Shown piece by piece: positions 14,101 to 28,300 of a DNA stretch of 64,000 nt (the first letter of the stretch is position 1; each line of letters begins with the position of its first letter). The notes beneath the pieces are model-generated. The model saw nothing but the letters and a program-made list of their open reading frames with translations. It had not been told where the DNA came from and searched no databases. Where the stretch lies: contig NC_135569.1 of NCBI RefSeq assembly GCF_964340395.1, positions 1,945,123 to 2,009,122 on the forward strand, read 5' to 3'. This stretch comes from Glandiceps talaboti (lineage: Eukaryota > Hemichordata > Enteropneusta > Spengelidae). Both the position numbers and the translations under genes were made by a program.

Positions 14101-17100
14101 TGAAATATATCTTCAGTGCATGTGTATGCTTGAATCTTTGACTATTTTCATACCTTGGTAGACTTTTTCAAAAACTTTGAATCTAAAGTTAAATTCTGCC
14201 ACCATTTTGCAGTGTTTTCACCTAGTGCCCCAGTTTTTAAAAACCTGCCTTTTTTTCTCTTTTTTTTCACAGACATCATCCTTCAGCAGTATAACAGATT
14301 CTACCATGTCACTAAACATAATTACAGTAACACTAAATTTGGGTAAGTATGGTTAGTGTATAACTTTCTACAATATATCATGTAATGGTATGTAGGGGTC
14401 GTAGGTGACTAAGATATTTTTGTCCATAGCTTAGATTTCCCTTCCTACAGAACCATACTGTGTCTATTATTATGAAATGAACATTTTTTCTGTTTCGTTG
14501 ACTCTCTGTTAATCGTTAGAGTATATATCACATGTTTTGTATGTTGTGGTAGATCAGTGTGCCCTCTAAGCCAATTTGATGCGCCACTGATGCACACAAT
14601 TTCTAGTGACACACCAAAATTTGGTGTTCCCCTATCTCTCTCTAAAAAGGGGGTGTTTACAAAAAAGAGGTTTATAAATGCAATAAATATTTGTCCATCC
14701 CGATTCGTAATATCTTTCATATACAATGTCAAAAGTGTGAGAATGAACTAGGCTGTGAATGATAGGTTAATTCTAAAATGTCAGATTTTTATTAACTTAC
14801 TTTTTTGGACCAAGGACATTTTATCTTATCAGCTCTTAAAGTAATTATATGTAGCTTTAAAACTTGGACATAAGTTTAAGGAGACTTTGTCATGAAGTAC
14901 TAAGATTTAGAAAGTTTAGATAAAAATGACCGAGAGATTAAGAAATAATTTGTTGCAGTTGAACTTGAAGTAGGAGGATTAATAGACAGCTGTGTTCTGT
15001 CTGTCAGTTAATCACTCCCAAGCCATCATTTGACTATACCCAGGCCACCGTTTGGTTATACTCACTCCCAGGCCACCATTTAGCTATACCCAGGCCACCG
15101 TTTGGTTATACCCACTCCCAGGCCACCATTTAGCTATACCCAGGCCACCATTTGCCTGTATTGTTAATTCCACAGACATGGGAATTAATAAATATGGTAG
15201 CACCATTGCCTAAGTTAAAGACGGTCAAATGTACATTAGTTCATGTTCAAACCCATCTGTACAGCACATTTTGTATGAAAGCTTGTATTTCCAACAGAGT
15301 ATCTCTTTGCAATCTAATCTTTTGTTTTTACCATACGCAAAATATGACAAATTGACGTAATTTTTAGGCCAAATTTTTATCCCCTAACCAAAATATGTAT
15401 TGAAGTATTTTTAGGGTAAAACAATATTACCCCTAGTGGCCAAACTATACAATCTTTTGTTTTTCCCAATATTCAAAATATGCTGTATTTGAAGTATTAA
15501 CGCTTTGTAACCTTACCTTTTACGTGATAAAAGAGGAATTTTGTGAATTTTACAAACCTGTGTACCATTCACATTTTAAAATACCTTTCAAATTGATATT
15601 CTGTTTTCATCAACAGATAAAATAAATTTCTTGGGGATAAGTATCGTTGGTCAAAGTAACAAGGGAGGTGATGGTGGAATCTATGTAGGCTCTATAATGA
15701 AAGGGTAAGTACTCCAATGTTTTAACTTTTTGTTTTTACTTTAAGAAATCTCTGTAATGATTGCAAAGGGACCAGGAACAAGCATTATGTACTAAAAGTT
15801 CTTAGGGTTCTCAGTGGCCAAGTGGTTAAACCACTTGCCTCTTACCACTGCGGTCAGGGTTCGAACCCCATTCAAGGTTCGATTAAATTTACCACACTGG
15901 AGGAAACCAAACAACGCAGGTTTTCCCCCCGGGTACTCCGGTTTCCTCTTGCATTAAGACTGAACCCATGAGGGATGGCCCTCACTGGACTTCTTGGGAG
16001 ACAATATTATAATTATGATTATTGTTATGCGGCAAAGTTTGGAGTGATTAGCATTACTTTGATTTTCAACCATATGGGTTAGAATGGTACTTTCTTCCTT
16101 ACTTTTACATGTTTGATTCAAACATTTAGAAAATTCTTAAAAGGACTGGAATTTCCTGGAAAGAACTTAAAAATGTATTTCATTCCATGAAACTCATTAA
16201 AAATGATTAAATTTGTGGAATGACAAGCTATGAAATGGTCAATAGTCTTGTTTGTTATATGATAGAAATATGGTGATGTTTTATCTTGCAGGGGTGCAGT
16301 CGCTGCAGATGGTAGAATTGAACCTGGTGATATGATCTTACAGGTAAATTAATCATAACAGGATTCCTTCCTTTGTTTCACACCAAGTCTTGGGGAAGGG
16401 GGGGGGGACTGGCAATTTCTCATGATTTTCAGTGAAGGCTAGCCGAGATACTTGGATATCTAGCCCAATTCTATCACATGACATTGTCAAGTCCGATATT
16501 CAAGTCTCTGAGCTAACTGAAGACATACTATTAAACATGAAATTGTCAAAAGTCTGATGCTAAGGTGTTGCATAACAAAATGTTTATTCAATGTAACAGA
16601 TATATTTCTATGGCAAACTGTGAAATAAGGAACGATCTTCTATGGCAAACTGTGAAATAAGGAACGATCTTCTATGGCAAACTGTGAAATAAGGAACGAT
16701 CTGTGATAACACACTCTGACATGTTCATGTTCTATTAATTGGGAATGTCTTGCCATGGTGAAGGTTTGACTGGAGTAAAAGTTAATAATATTTTCCCCAA
16801 GAAAAATGTGTGCAAAAAATATAATGAATGAGATTTATACATGCATGCTAAGAGATTGATTGATTAAAAACCAGGTTTATGTAAGTTGAGTTTATAAATA
16901 CGTTATACTCAAGTAAAAATACTTACATACAACCCTTATTCAATTATTCCCATATAATGTCAATATCATTGCATGTCTTTGTTCACCACATAATCATCTT
17001 CAGACATTGTTCACACAGTTTATGGCATAATAGGGGTTTGCTATTAAAAATTTCCCAAAAAATCTTAGCTTAGGCCTCTTCAAGAAACCTTTTTTGATTT

Positions 17101-20100
17101 TTGATATCCTGTGAATGTTTGGCATGAGTCAGGAATTGTATACTATCAGAGAATGATGTCTGGATTCATACAAATAAAGACATACACCCTCATCACGTTA
17201 TACTTTCCTTTCATTATTTAATTATGGTTTGCATGGTATGAATAAGATTACAAATCTTACCTTATTCTCTGATCTTCACTTTAATACATTTGTAATGTTT
17301 TGCTTGAACTGTCATGTTATTTTCAACCAATATGTATGAAATAAGTCAATTTTCACACTTCTTGCTATACTAGTTTGGTTTTGCAAATCTGCAAACTTTC
17401 AAGAAATTTCTGGTATGTTTTGACCTTTGACTGAATCAAGGGAATATACAGTATGACTGAATTTTGTGACCTTTGACCAATAGAAGAATTATGGGAAAAT
17501 TCAATATGGCTGAATATTGTGACCTTTGACCAATAGAAGAATTATGGGAAAATTCAATATGGCTGAATATTGTGACCTTTGACCAATAGAAGAATTATGG
17601 GAAAATTCAATATGGCTGAATAGTGTGAATGACTTATTCTTATTTCTCTGTTATCTTCTGTTCTTTTTCAAAACACACTTTTCTTCTGTTCTCTTCACAA
17701 AATCTATCTTGTTTATCTTTTTGTGTTTTCCTTTTCTGTTTCACTATCTAGGTGAATGAGGCTAGTTTTGAGAATTTGAATAATGACGATGCGGTACGGG
17801 TCTTACGTGAAGCCGTACAAACACCCGGGTGAGTGACCCCTCACCTTTGCCCCCTGACATAGCTTTAGTTGAATGGTTTTTGTTTCCTCAACAGGTCAAT
17901 GAATTAAGTTTTGAAAATTTGACAAATGATGATGCGGTAAGAGTACTACGTGAGGTTGTACAAAAACCAGGGTGAGTTTAGCTGCTGATATGAAAAATGT
18001 CACAGATATATGTTATCAAACACTTTCTTCTATAACATGAATAATTTCTCACTCTTCTTCTCGTTACCTGTTATGTGAATAGTTGGTATCTCACTTTTGC
18101 AGTTGTCCTTCCCGATTTACGTTTTCAAAGATTTTTTGTGCTATACCTGGATATACCTGAAAATGGGTTGCTATGGTAATGACACCGGTACTATGGTACT
18201 TGTAATGTGTGTGATCAAATGATATGCTATTGCAATTTCCATGGTAACAGTTGTCATGGTGATATGGTTGTAGCAGTGGTAATTTGGTAGTTGTCATATT
18301 AATTTGATCGTTTTCATGGTAACTGCTTTACTTCTATGATATTATGACATTACTGGTACTGTGTACAACTTATGAAAGTACTGTGTACATGTCACTCTGT
18401 TTTGCACTACATCTAATTTAGTCATATGGTAAACCGGGAAATTTTCGCTAAGACTTCTTTTCGCTGGACAACAAAAATGCATAATATTAATAAAATACCT
18501 TCTTGTACATGATCACAATGTACCAGTCTGGTAATTAGTAAAAGCAGTCTTTGAGAACTAACTGAAGACTGTAAAATTGCAAAATTTTATTTTGGCAATG
18601 ATATCCAGGTTTACGATATTTGTAATCTGTATAGATAATACTATACAGTAGCTGTCACAGTTTGATAGAGAAACTGGATTTCAGTTTTAACTAACTTTGT
18701 TTTTTTAAGTTTTACTTTTTTGTTTATTTTACAGACCTATTAAATTGATTGTTGCAAAATGTTGGGATCCAACTCCTAAAGGCTACTTTACAATTCCTAG
18801 AAGTGAGTATCAATTTATTTGAAATAATCTGTATTTATTCTTATTCCCCAATATTTTTTCTTTGTTCAGCCAAGGAAAATATGAGTGACCTAAGGGGCCT
18901 TTGTCACTATGAGCTGCAAGATGAGTAGCGACAAAACTATTTTTCTTTGTTCAGCCAAGGAAAATACGATTGACCTTAAGGGGCTTTGTCACTACGAGTT
19001 ACTAGATGAGTAGTGACAAAACTCGAGTATTTTCTGGCTGAATGAAGAAAAATATTGGGGAATAACGCCAGTAATATCAAAGAAAAATTGGGGATAGTAA
19101 TGGCAATTTTGAACGTTTTGACTTATATTTCGAACTGAGTAGAACAGTGGCGTAGACACATGTTGTCGTGACATAGATGCGTGTTGTGACGTAGAACGAC
19201 CTGGGTAATACATTCCATATTTTCTGTTGAACCTGCCTTGTGCACGGTATAATACTTGTTAGTTGTCACTTCTATGAAGTTACTAAGCTACCCCCTACAA
19301 TAATTACAAGAAAGTACATATCTGACTACTTTCTGCACATCATAATTAAATTACTCTAAAAAATTGGAGCAAATTATTTCTGCCAATCAAAATGAAACTG
19401 AAAGCTATCCACCAATCAGCACATGACATTCAGAACAGAACATTGACAGTTAAAGTAACATGTTTTCTATTGGGTAGAATACAACAAATCCGGCCAATCA
19501 GAGGATAAACATTTATGATATTCGGTACAATTCACTTTCAACAAATCAAATCAAAGCAAAGCATGTCCTATCAATGACAGCAGATTTCCCACCAATCAAA
19601 GCAAAGCATTATCTGCCAAGCACTTCCAACCAATCAAAGCACAGCATTTTTTTGCAGTTAATATAGATGATTTCCAACCATCCAATCACTTCAAAGTACC
19701 TATCAATTAGAGTACACTAATACCCACCAATCAAAACAAAACATTATCTACCAATCAGATCAAAGTGTTTTCAACCAATCAAATCAAAACATTTTTGACC
19801 ATCAGAACAAAGCACTTTCAACCAATCAAATCAAAACACTATCTACCAATCAGAACAAAACACTTTTCAAACAATCAAATCAAAACACTTTCTACCAATC
19901 AGAACAAAGCACTTTTCAACCAACCAATCAAATCAAAACAGTTCTACCAATCAGAATGTAAATAGTGATATATTATGCATACTAATAACATTTCCTTGCA
20001 GACCTTCAGAAATCTGACAATGCAAGTTCTTTTCATTTTACCCAAGCATGCTGACATTTATTCACTGCTTATCTCTATTGATTTGCAAACATTTTATGCT

Positions 20101-22260
20101 GATGACATGTTTTTGTTCTCTTGCAACTTTTTCCTTCCTCTGCTGCTATGGCAACCAACCCCAGGCGGTTATGAAGGTAAATTATCTACTTCATCATCTT
20201 GTCAAGTTATTGTCTAATCTAAATTCTGGAATTTTATTTAAAGTTGTGATATGGATCAGAATGGCATTTTAGTTGAGATTTTAACTTTATTTTATTTTAC
20301 AACTTTGTAAGTTACTGGACTTGAATACTGGTTGGATGTTATTCACTCAAGGATATGTAGATCTACTCATGGTATCATACCATCTCTTCACCACAAAAGA
20401 GAGATTTTGAGATTTAAAGTTTATTTATTTTCTAAAGCGCCTTTTCTATTTATTAATATTCAAAAGCGCTGTACATAAAATAGATTTAAAAGCATGGTAA
20501 AACAATATAATAAAGCTAAAAACAACAAATTGGTTACAATAATTACAAAAAAGGCTAAAATGACTACTTAGTAAGAGATTTGATGTCACGGATAGCACTA
20601 GACTAGTCATGGAATGAGTTTGTCATGTTGTTTTAGATGACAGTGAACTTGTCTCAGTACAAATACAAACAGAGCCCTTTACATGTAAAATAATAGGACT
20701 TCAAGAACTTTGATATCTGGACATTGGTCCTCAAGACACATTCTACCGTATGTGTTCAATCCATCAAAATAAACACAGCCTTATACTGAATAACCATAGG
20801 CTAAAACCTCTTAACAGGTGAGCAGTCATTTGAACACCCTCTCCTAGGAATAGCTAGAGTTACAGATTATTGTTTACATGCAAATATTACTGTACTAGTC
20901 TGAGTCAGGAGCAAGAATCTTTCTTGGTGTAATTTTAGAGGTAATATTTTAAGAACTATATTTTTGATCCAGGTGATTGACCAACAATATTTCTGATATT
21001 AGTCAGTCAGTCACCCACTCACTCACTCACTCACTTTGTCAGTCAGTGAGACTGAGTCACTCAGTTATTCAAGCAGTCAAATTGAATGAGTCAGTCAGAT
21101 AGTCAGCCAGCCACTAAGTCTGTCACTGAGTCAGTCAGTCAGTCAGTCAGTCAGTCAGTCATTCAATCAGTCAGTCAGACCGAATGATTCAGTCAGTCAG
21201 TCAGTCAGTCAGTCAGTCAGTCAGTCAGTCAATCAATCAATCAGTCAGCCAGCCACTAAGTCTGTCACTGAGTCAGTCAGTCAGTCAGTCAGTCAGTCAG
21301 TCAGTCAGTCAGTCGGTCAGTCAGACTTAGTTGACCACTTGAAATCCTGACTGACCCTCTCAACAAAGTCACACCAAAACGTTTGATTCAGTGTCATAGA
21401 TCTTACAGCCACAATGTTGTCTGATATAAAAGTTACCATTAATGATCCATATATCAACTTTAACTAGAGTTTAAGTTAGACATACGTTGTAGAGAGATTT
21501 AGCTGCATATTAGAACATGTATGCACACAGGAGCGCAATTGTGCAGGCTTATACATAACAGCACATACCACGTTTTTTCTACCTATGCATTCAGAACACA
21601 AACTTGAAAGACAGCGGAATGTTCAGAAGCGCGCATTCACATCTTCTGTTGAGAAAGCTGCAGGCATTCCATTATTTCCAAAGTTGTGAATATGATGCTA
21701 TGCGTATGGAACACATGTAACTAAGTGCAGCTAAACATCTCTAATGTTACACCTGAATGATATATATGTTTGTTGCCTGGGGTTACCATGCATATACCAA
21801 AGGACTTTCTGAAGCAGCTTGTCACAAGCTATGCAGGCTATATCCATCCATCTTTCTCTTGAAAACTAAAACTGAAATACAAATAAAATGAATTTTTTGT
21901 AATTGTTTCAAAAGAGAAAACAAAAGTAAAGAAGAAACATCCCAAAATCTTTACTAATTTTATTCAGTACTAATGAATTCTAAATGAGTAAAAAAATCTC
22001 ATCTGTCACTTTTCCCTCGTGACTTTGTTAAAGTTTTTCTATGAATATTTTTGTTTTGGAATGTGACTGTGGACAGAAGCCTTGTTTTGCATATGACAAC
22101 TTATGTAGCATTCCTTCTTATCTGAGCTAAAGCAAGCCATAGAGGTCTGTCATGGCCTTGGTGCTTTCCCACACTGTGAAGAATGTCTTAGTGTGTGTAC
22201 ACAGAAACATGACAAGTATGCATATTTTGAAGATGGCTACAGCTACAGAACAAATATTCT

Positions 22261-22337
<77 letters not shown>

Positions 22338-25300
22338 CAGAGACAGAGACAGACAGAGGGAGGGAGGATTTGTGAATGTATATGTATATGTGTGTGAGCC
22401 TGTATGTATGTATGTATGTATGTATGTATGTATGTATGTATGTATGTATGTATGTATGTATGTATGTATGTATGTATGTATGTATGTATGTATGTATGTA
22501 TGTATGTATGTATGTATGTATGTATGTATGTATGTATGTATCTGTGTCAGCCTGTGTGCATTAGTGTTTGTATCAGTTCAACACTGGATAACATATTGAT
22601 ACTGCTACCAGGACAAACTAGCTAGAGAATAAATTCACCAAATAGACATACTTTATAAATGTGAGCCCTTGATATCAGCTAATAAGAATGATAGAGTCAC
22701 TTTGAACTTGAGTGAAATGAACAGACTAAATTGTTGATTTATTTTTTATTGATACAGGTGAACCAGTTAGGCCTATTGATCCTGGAGCATGGGTTGCTCA
22801 CACAAATGCCATGAAACGTAAGTTAATCTCTCCTCTGTTTTTACTCAAATCTGAAAATCAGATCAGTATTTTTAGCTTTAAATCATGTACCTAGTTATCT
22901 GGGAATCTGGGTGGGGGTGGGGGTTCATGTCAAGAGCAGGTGAAGTCAAATTATCAGTTGGAGGGAAAATATTGGATTAAATTTTTATAAGATTTGAGGG
23001 AAGCTGTACGGGTGGGGTAAACATGTCATAGATTACTTTACCTTGTATCAATGTTTTGGAGGAGAACTCATATAAAGTATCTGGAGATTTTATTTACTTA
23101 GAGAGTATTTGTGGCATAGTTATGAGAATGGGGATGTATGTAACTATATACATGTAGTAATAGTCTTGTATTGATAAAACTGAAGTGGTTACATTTAGTC
23201 AGACAGATATTTAGATATGTTTGAAGTCTTGTACACCATTTACATATACAGATAAATCAGTCTTCACACTGCAATAGCAATGATAATGCACAAATAAGAA
23301 AACATTTTATTTACTGAAGAAAGATATTGTGTTGTATCTTGTTATGTTTGGAAGTAAAGGTTATGTAGAAGTTCACCTCATGAATAATGTCACTGCATGT
23401 TACATTCATGTTTACACAAATATCTAAAAATTAACACACATTCCCATGCTTGGGCGTTGGACCTACACACATTGCTTCCGCAATCTGCCTCAAATTAATT
23501 TGTCAAGGCACATACATCCATTGTATTCCCTACTGTGGAGAAAGCACAATGCTAGCATTGTCCTCGCCACCACTCAGCCCTGTTTGGTTTCTGCTAGCAT
23601 TGTCCTTGCCACCACTCAGACATGCTTGGTTTCTTCCCATGCCGCAAAGCTCTCCTACCGTGCTTGAGTGTCAGTGTCATAATAATACATCAGTGTTTAC
23701 GTGAAGAGAAATGGCTGAGCCCAGTTGTTGTATGTTTATGTTATGAGCATGAACGAATGAGCTTCAAGATGCTGAAGATATGCAAATCATATTAATTATT
23801 ATGCAAATAACATTGCTGTTGTCAATGCTTTCATTCCCATGACTACATATAAACAACAAATAACACACCCGCATTCTCAAATTTACCCACCAACCGGCAG
23901 TTGTTAACGTTTCACCTGCTTGCTTTCCAACGCACCATCCCCCACAAATTAAACACCAAACTCATTTCAGCTTTTCCTTCTTCTGAAGAACTTGGACGTC
24001 CTGGCCCAATCAGTCCCTCAATGACATCAATGACCTCTACAAGTTCATCTATTAGTAGTTCCATTCCAGAATCGGAACGTAAGTACTTTTCTAATTTTTG
24101 TATTTTTTTCGAAATAAGTACATACTACGTTACTTTTACTCTCTTCCATCCTGTACAAAGTTCATAGAAATTATACGTTCTGAAGACAGTAATACAATCC
24201 AAAATCTCGCTGCTTTTTCTTTATCTCCGAGCAAAGAAGTAAGATGATATTTTCTGAGATTGTGACGTATCAGATTATGTTTGAATTCTTGTACTTTTCC
24301 TAATAAAGATGTACGACATTGAATTTGTTGTTTTTCTTGACAGGTTTTGAAGACTTTGGACATCTAACTGTAAATAGTGATATGATAACGGTTGTCAGGG
24401 CAATGGCAGCTCCTGATTCTGGTCTAGAGATCAGAGACAGAATGTGGCTAAAAATTACAATTTCAAATGCATTTATAGGTAAGTACACACCACTTTAAAG
24501 GATAAGATCTCCAGCCCAGGTTATCATATTAGTCTTATCATATTGAGCCATAAGGATTACATACGATTATTTTTTTCTAGATCAACATTTTTCTAAATTT
24601 CTGCCAGAAAAATAATTTTTTTTAAACCTAATCAAAAACTCATGTCATTATTTACATATGTATGACATCATTGCAAACATCGCAGTCATTTACATATTTA
24701 TGACATCATTTGCATACATTGTGGTCATTTGCATATCTATGACATGATTTGCACACAGATAGGGTCTTTTGTATATTTATGACATTTTCTATCAGATCAA
24801 TGTAATTTACATATTTATGACATTTGATATCAAATTAGATTAGTCATTTGTATTTTTGAGATTATCTATATGTTCATCATCATTTACATATTTATGACAT
24901 CATTTACAATCAGTACATAAGTCATTTGCATATTTGTGACATCATTTACAGTCAGTACATAAGTCATTTGCATATTTGTGACATCATATATTTGTTTTCA
25001 TTTGATAACTAAAAGTGAGTTGATTTCTTTCCTGACAGGTTCTGACTTAGTAGAATGGTTATACTCACATGTTGAAGGTTTTACAGACAGGAGGGAAGCT
25101 AGGAAATATGCCTGTAATTTGTTAAAAGCCGGCTATATTCGACATACAGTCAATAAAATTACATTCTCTGAACAATGTTACTATGTTTTTGGTGATCTCT
25201 GTGGAAGTAAGTATTCAATCTTCAAACTAACTTTTTTGTGCTAAGGAAAATTTACAAAAATGAGTTTAGTCAAAAATAGTTGTCATGCACAAAAAGGCTG

Positions 25301-28300
25301 CCATATAACACAAAAAAACTATGAAAATTGCCCCCTAACTGACAACAGAAATGTTCTCCTTGACAACGACCCCAAATTGACATAATTACTCCTTTACAAT
25401 TGCCCCTTAACTGACAAAATTGTTCTTCTTGACAACCATCCCCCCTAACTGACACATTAATGTTCACTTGGATGATCACCCCTAACTGACCAAAACTTTG
25501 TTACTGTACAGATATGGCTTCCTTGTCTCTGACTGATGAAGGGACGGAGGCAGATCAAGACACACTGGCACCTCTACCACAGGCACCCTGGATGGGACCT
25601 AGTCCGATTCCCATCCCAGGTTCCTATGGGGGTACGTACACACCACAAACTGCTGGTTACAGTCAAATGGTACCAAGCTTTGATAATGCTAGTTATACCA
25701 GTTTTGGAAATGGTAGTGTTGGAAGTGGTAGTCCAGGTAAGCCTCTCTTTCTCACATAACAACAACTTTGGAAGATAAAATCAACTAAGTCGCCCCAAAA
25801 ATGATAAAAAGCTGACACTTTAGGATGAGCCCTTCATTCATAATGTAAGTCTAATATAAACATTGGGTAACAATATAAAACAGTGGTCTGATTGTACAAT
25901 AGGTAGGCATTTGTACTCAAACCTAGGGGGTTACAGTTCAGTTAGGGATACATATAGAATCACCTGTTTCATAGTATCCACATTTTTGCATCAAGTTAGG
26001 GAGTTAGGGTGCAGGCTAGGAGTAGCGTTAGAATCCCTAACATAATCATATTATCTGTATATTTCTATGCAAGCTAGGGGGTGAGATTTAGGGAAAAGTT
26101 TAGAGTTATACTCTATACATAAATCTGCTTCATATTATCTGTATATTTGTATGCAAGTTAGGGGGTGAGGTAGACTCCCTAGCATAAACTGATTTGCAAA
26201 GAATAGACACAGTACTGTTGTACATGTGTCCTACATACTAGTTGGTTTGCATGTACCTCTGAACAGTCTCAACCCATGTTTTTAAACCCCAAAGTTTGAA
26301 TCCCATGTCTTGGATTTCTACTATTTTATTATCACTGCAGCCGTAGTTCAACTTTTTTCATAGCACTGCCAAAATACTTGTTTCGCATCCAAATTTTAGT
26401 CCTAATCTCTTTAAGGGTTAATTCCAAATAAATGAATAAATGCTTGAAATTTATTTCACCAGATAACAAAGTAAGATACACTTTCAAAAAAGATACATAT
26501 GATACAAATATACAAAATGAATACAAAAGAAATGCATTTTTTTCTGAGCCAATTACAAGCTATGTCAGGGGAACATGTACAAGCGTCTAGTATCAAACTC
26601 TTTGAGATTGACCTTTGACCTTCAGATAATCTTCAAGTACCTTCATGTAGTTTGGAAGATCCAAGATTTGTAGAAAGATTTCTAAATAGTGTCTCAGTGT
26701 ATACCTTTACTGTTTCATACTTTGATTTTTCAGCCAAATATCATAACATATCTAAATATTACTTTTAATAACTGTAGCAAGATTTAGAGACACTGTAACT
26801 CAACATTGCTTATTTTGATTTGCAGCCAAATATCAAAAAATATGTCAAATGAGATTATTTACTCTTGTCTTTGACAAACATATTCTAACCGATATTGTTT
26901 GGAGTGGCGTTTGATAATATTTTCAGTAAGATATTAATTACCCACAAATTTATCTGATTTGTATCCTTGGTTACGCCTTATTTTATAACTTCCATGTTTC
27001 TAAACATATTTATCACAGAAAATTTGAATACTATTAAACAAAGTACGCCTACAAATTTACTAAAAAATTGCAAATTTAGCCAATTTTTATTATCAAATTA
27101 TGTGAATCGTGTATATAACAAAAGTGCACCTCTGAATTGTAAAGAAAGTTGCAAGTTTAGCAAAAAGTACTTTTTAAATTATCCAATAAACTACACCTAC
27201 AAATTGAAAAAAAAAATGTTGCAAATTTTGCATAAAGTCCTAATTTTGCAAAATGTAGAAACAAAATTTGAACAATACACAAGAAAAGTACACCTCCAAA
27301 TTGAAAAAAGTTGTAAAATTTGCAAAACTTACCAACAAAATTTGAACAAAAGTACACCTCTCCAAATTGAAAAGAAAAATTGCAAATTCAGCAAAAAGTA
27401 AAACAAAAATTTGAATATTATATAACAAAATTACACCTATGAAAAGAAAGTTGCAAAAAGGTTACAAAAAAATACAAAGAACTGTATATAACACTTGCTG
27501 TAAATAGCATCACTGACATGGGTAATGACTCTGTATAAGAGTTTTAACATGTAAATTTCTTTTGTTATACCCACTCAGAAAAATCAATATCCCTTTTGGA
27601 GTCATAACAGGTGCGACCATAAGCGTTGTTCGTTCTTGTTAGGATTTTTGGTGTTGTAATCTGTGTTCATAGTAATTTGTATCATTGTTTTTTTGGTGTA
27701 CTGTTTGCAATTTATATCATTTCCCATTTTTTTAAAAAATCAATAAAGTATTTAGTATTTGTTAATTTTATTAGTTTCCTTGCTAATATTCTGCATGGCT
27801 TTCAAGAAGTCGATTGAAAAATTTGTATAAACTTTTTACCTTCTATCTCCCACCAAAAAAACATTGTTAGCTGAACAAATGAAAATCTTGTATTTCTATG
27901 TTTGAGAATTGTCAAAACTTTTTTTTACTAAAACCCTGTGCGCTGGTGACATTTTCTTGTATTCAGGGCGCAATGCATTATGGATACAAATCAGAGAGAA
28001 TTGTGGGACTTTCTGTATGCTGTGTGATGAATGTAATAGTATACTTTTGGCAAACATTTCATCAAGATACTCCTTTGCTGGAATGTATCTTTTGAATGCT
28101 TATTTGCGTATTTGTGATGTCGTGATATCAGTGACCTTTGACCTTGTTTTTAACCTTTGACCTTTTCTCATTATCGATCCACAGGGAGCAGCGGCTCAAA
28201 TCATAGTCAAGAAAAAGAACGACGAAGTAGTCGCAAAGGCAGCTCAGGGGCAGGAAGCAGTAGTGAATGTGAAGTCCCCCTTGTACGCAGTCGAACTGCT

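Larger units (their letters stand above)
7948..14272 (+). other. dvl intron 2
   Basis: No exon recognised. Contents: a CAGGGCT-ended palindromic element (8717-9000), a palindromic TA-flanked MITE (9923-10121), four copies of an about 88-bp unit (10970-11330), five copies of an about 53-bp unit with ACAGGGACATGTGGGTTTT (11690-11975), and a CCCAACC tract near 12720-12750. The rest looks unique. Confidence 0.8.
18803..22757 (+). other. dvl intron 7 (3.9 kb)
   Basis: Contents: a dispersed 0.4-kb repeat (18860-19260), a CCAATCA-rich degenerate array (19370-19965), a possible 12-nt microexon (20165-20176), a short repeat with AAAGCGCCTTTTCTATT (20410-20490), CAGT tracts (21000-21330), and GA, GACAGA and TGTA tracts (22263-22542). 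No standard dishevelled exon is missing at this position. Confidence 0.75.

Noticed and set aside
19975-20217. Frame with [11 protein letters not shown] as an alternative PDZ-end exon (resembles [10 protein letters not shown])
   Set aside because: The only acceptor in that frame (before 19999-20002) has the wrong phase for joining e6, and the rest of the frame is unlike PDZ. Only the 12-nt microexon idea was kept.
22372-22625. Cys/Val/Tyr/Met repeat frames (MYVC)
   Set aside because: Translation of a TGTA microsatellite.
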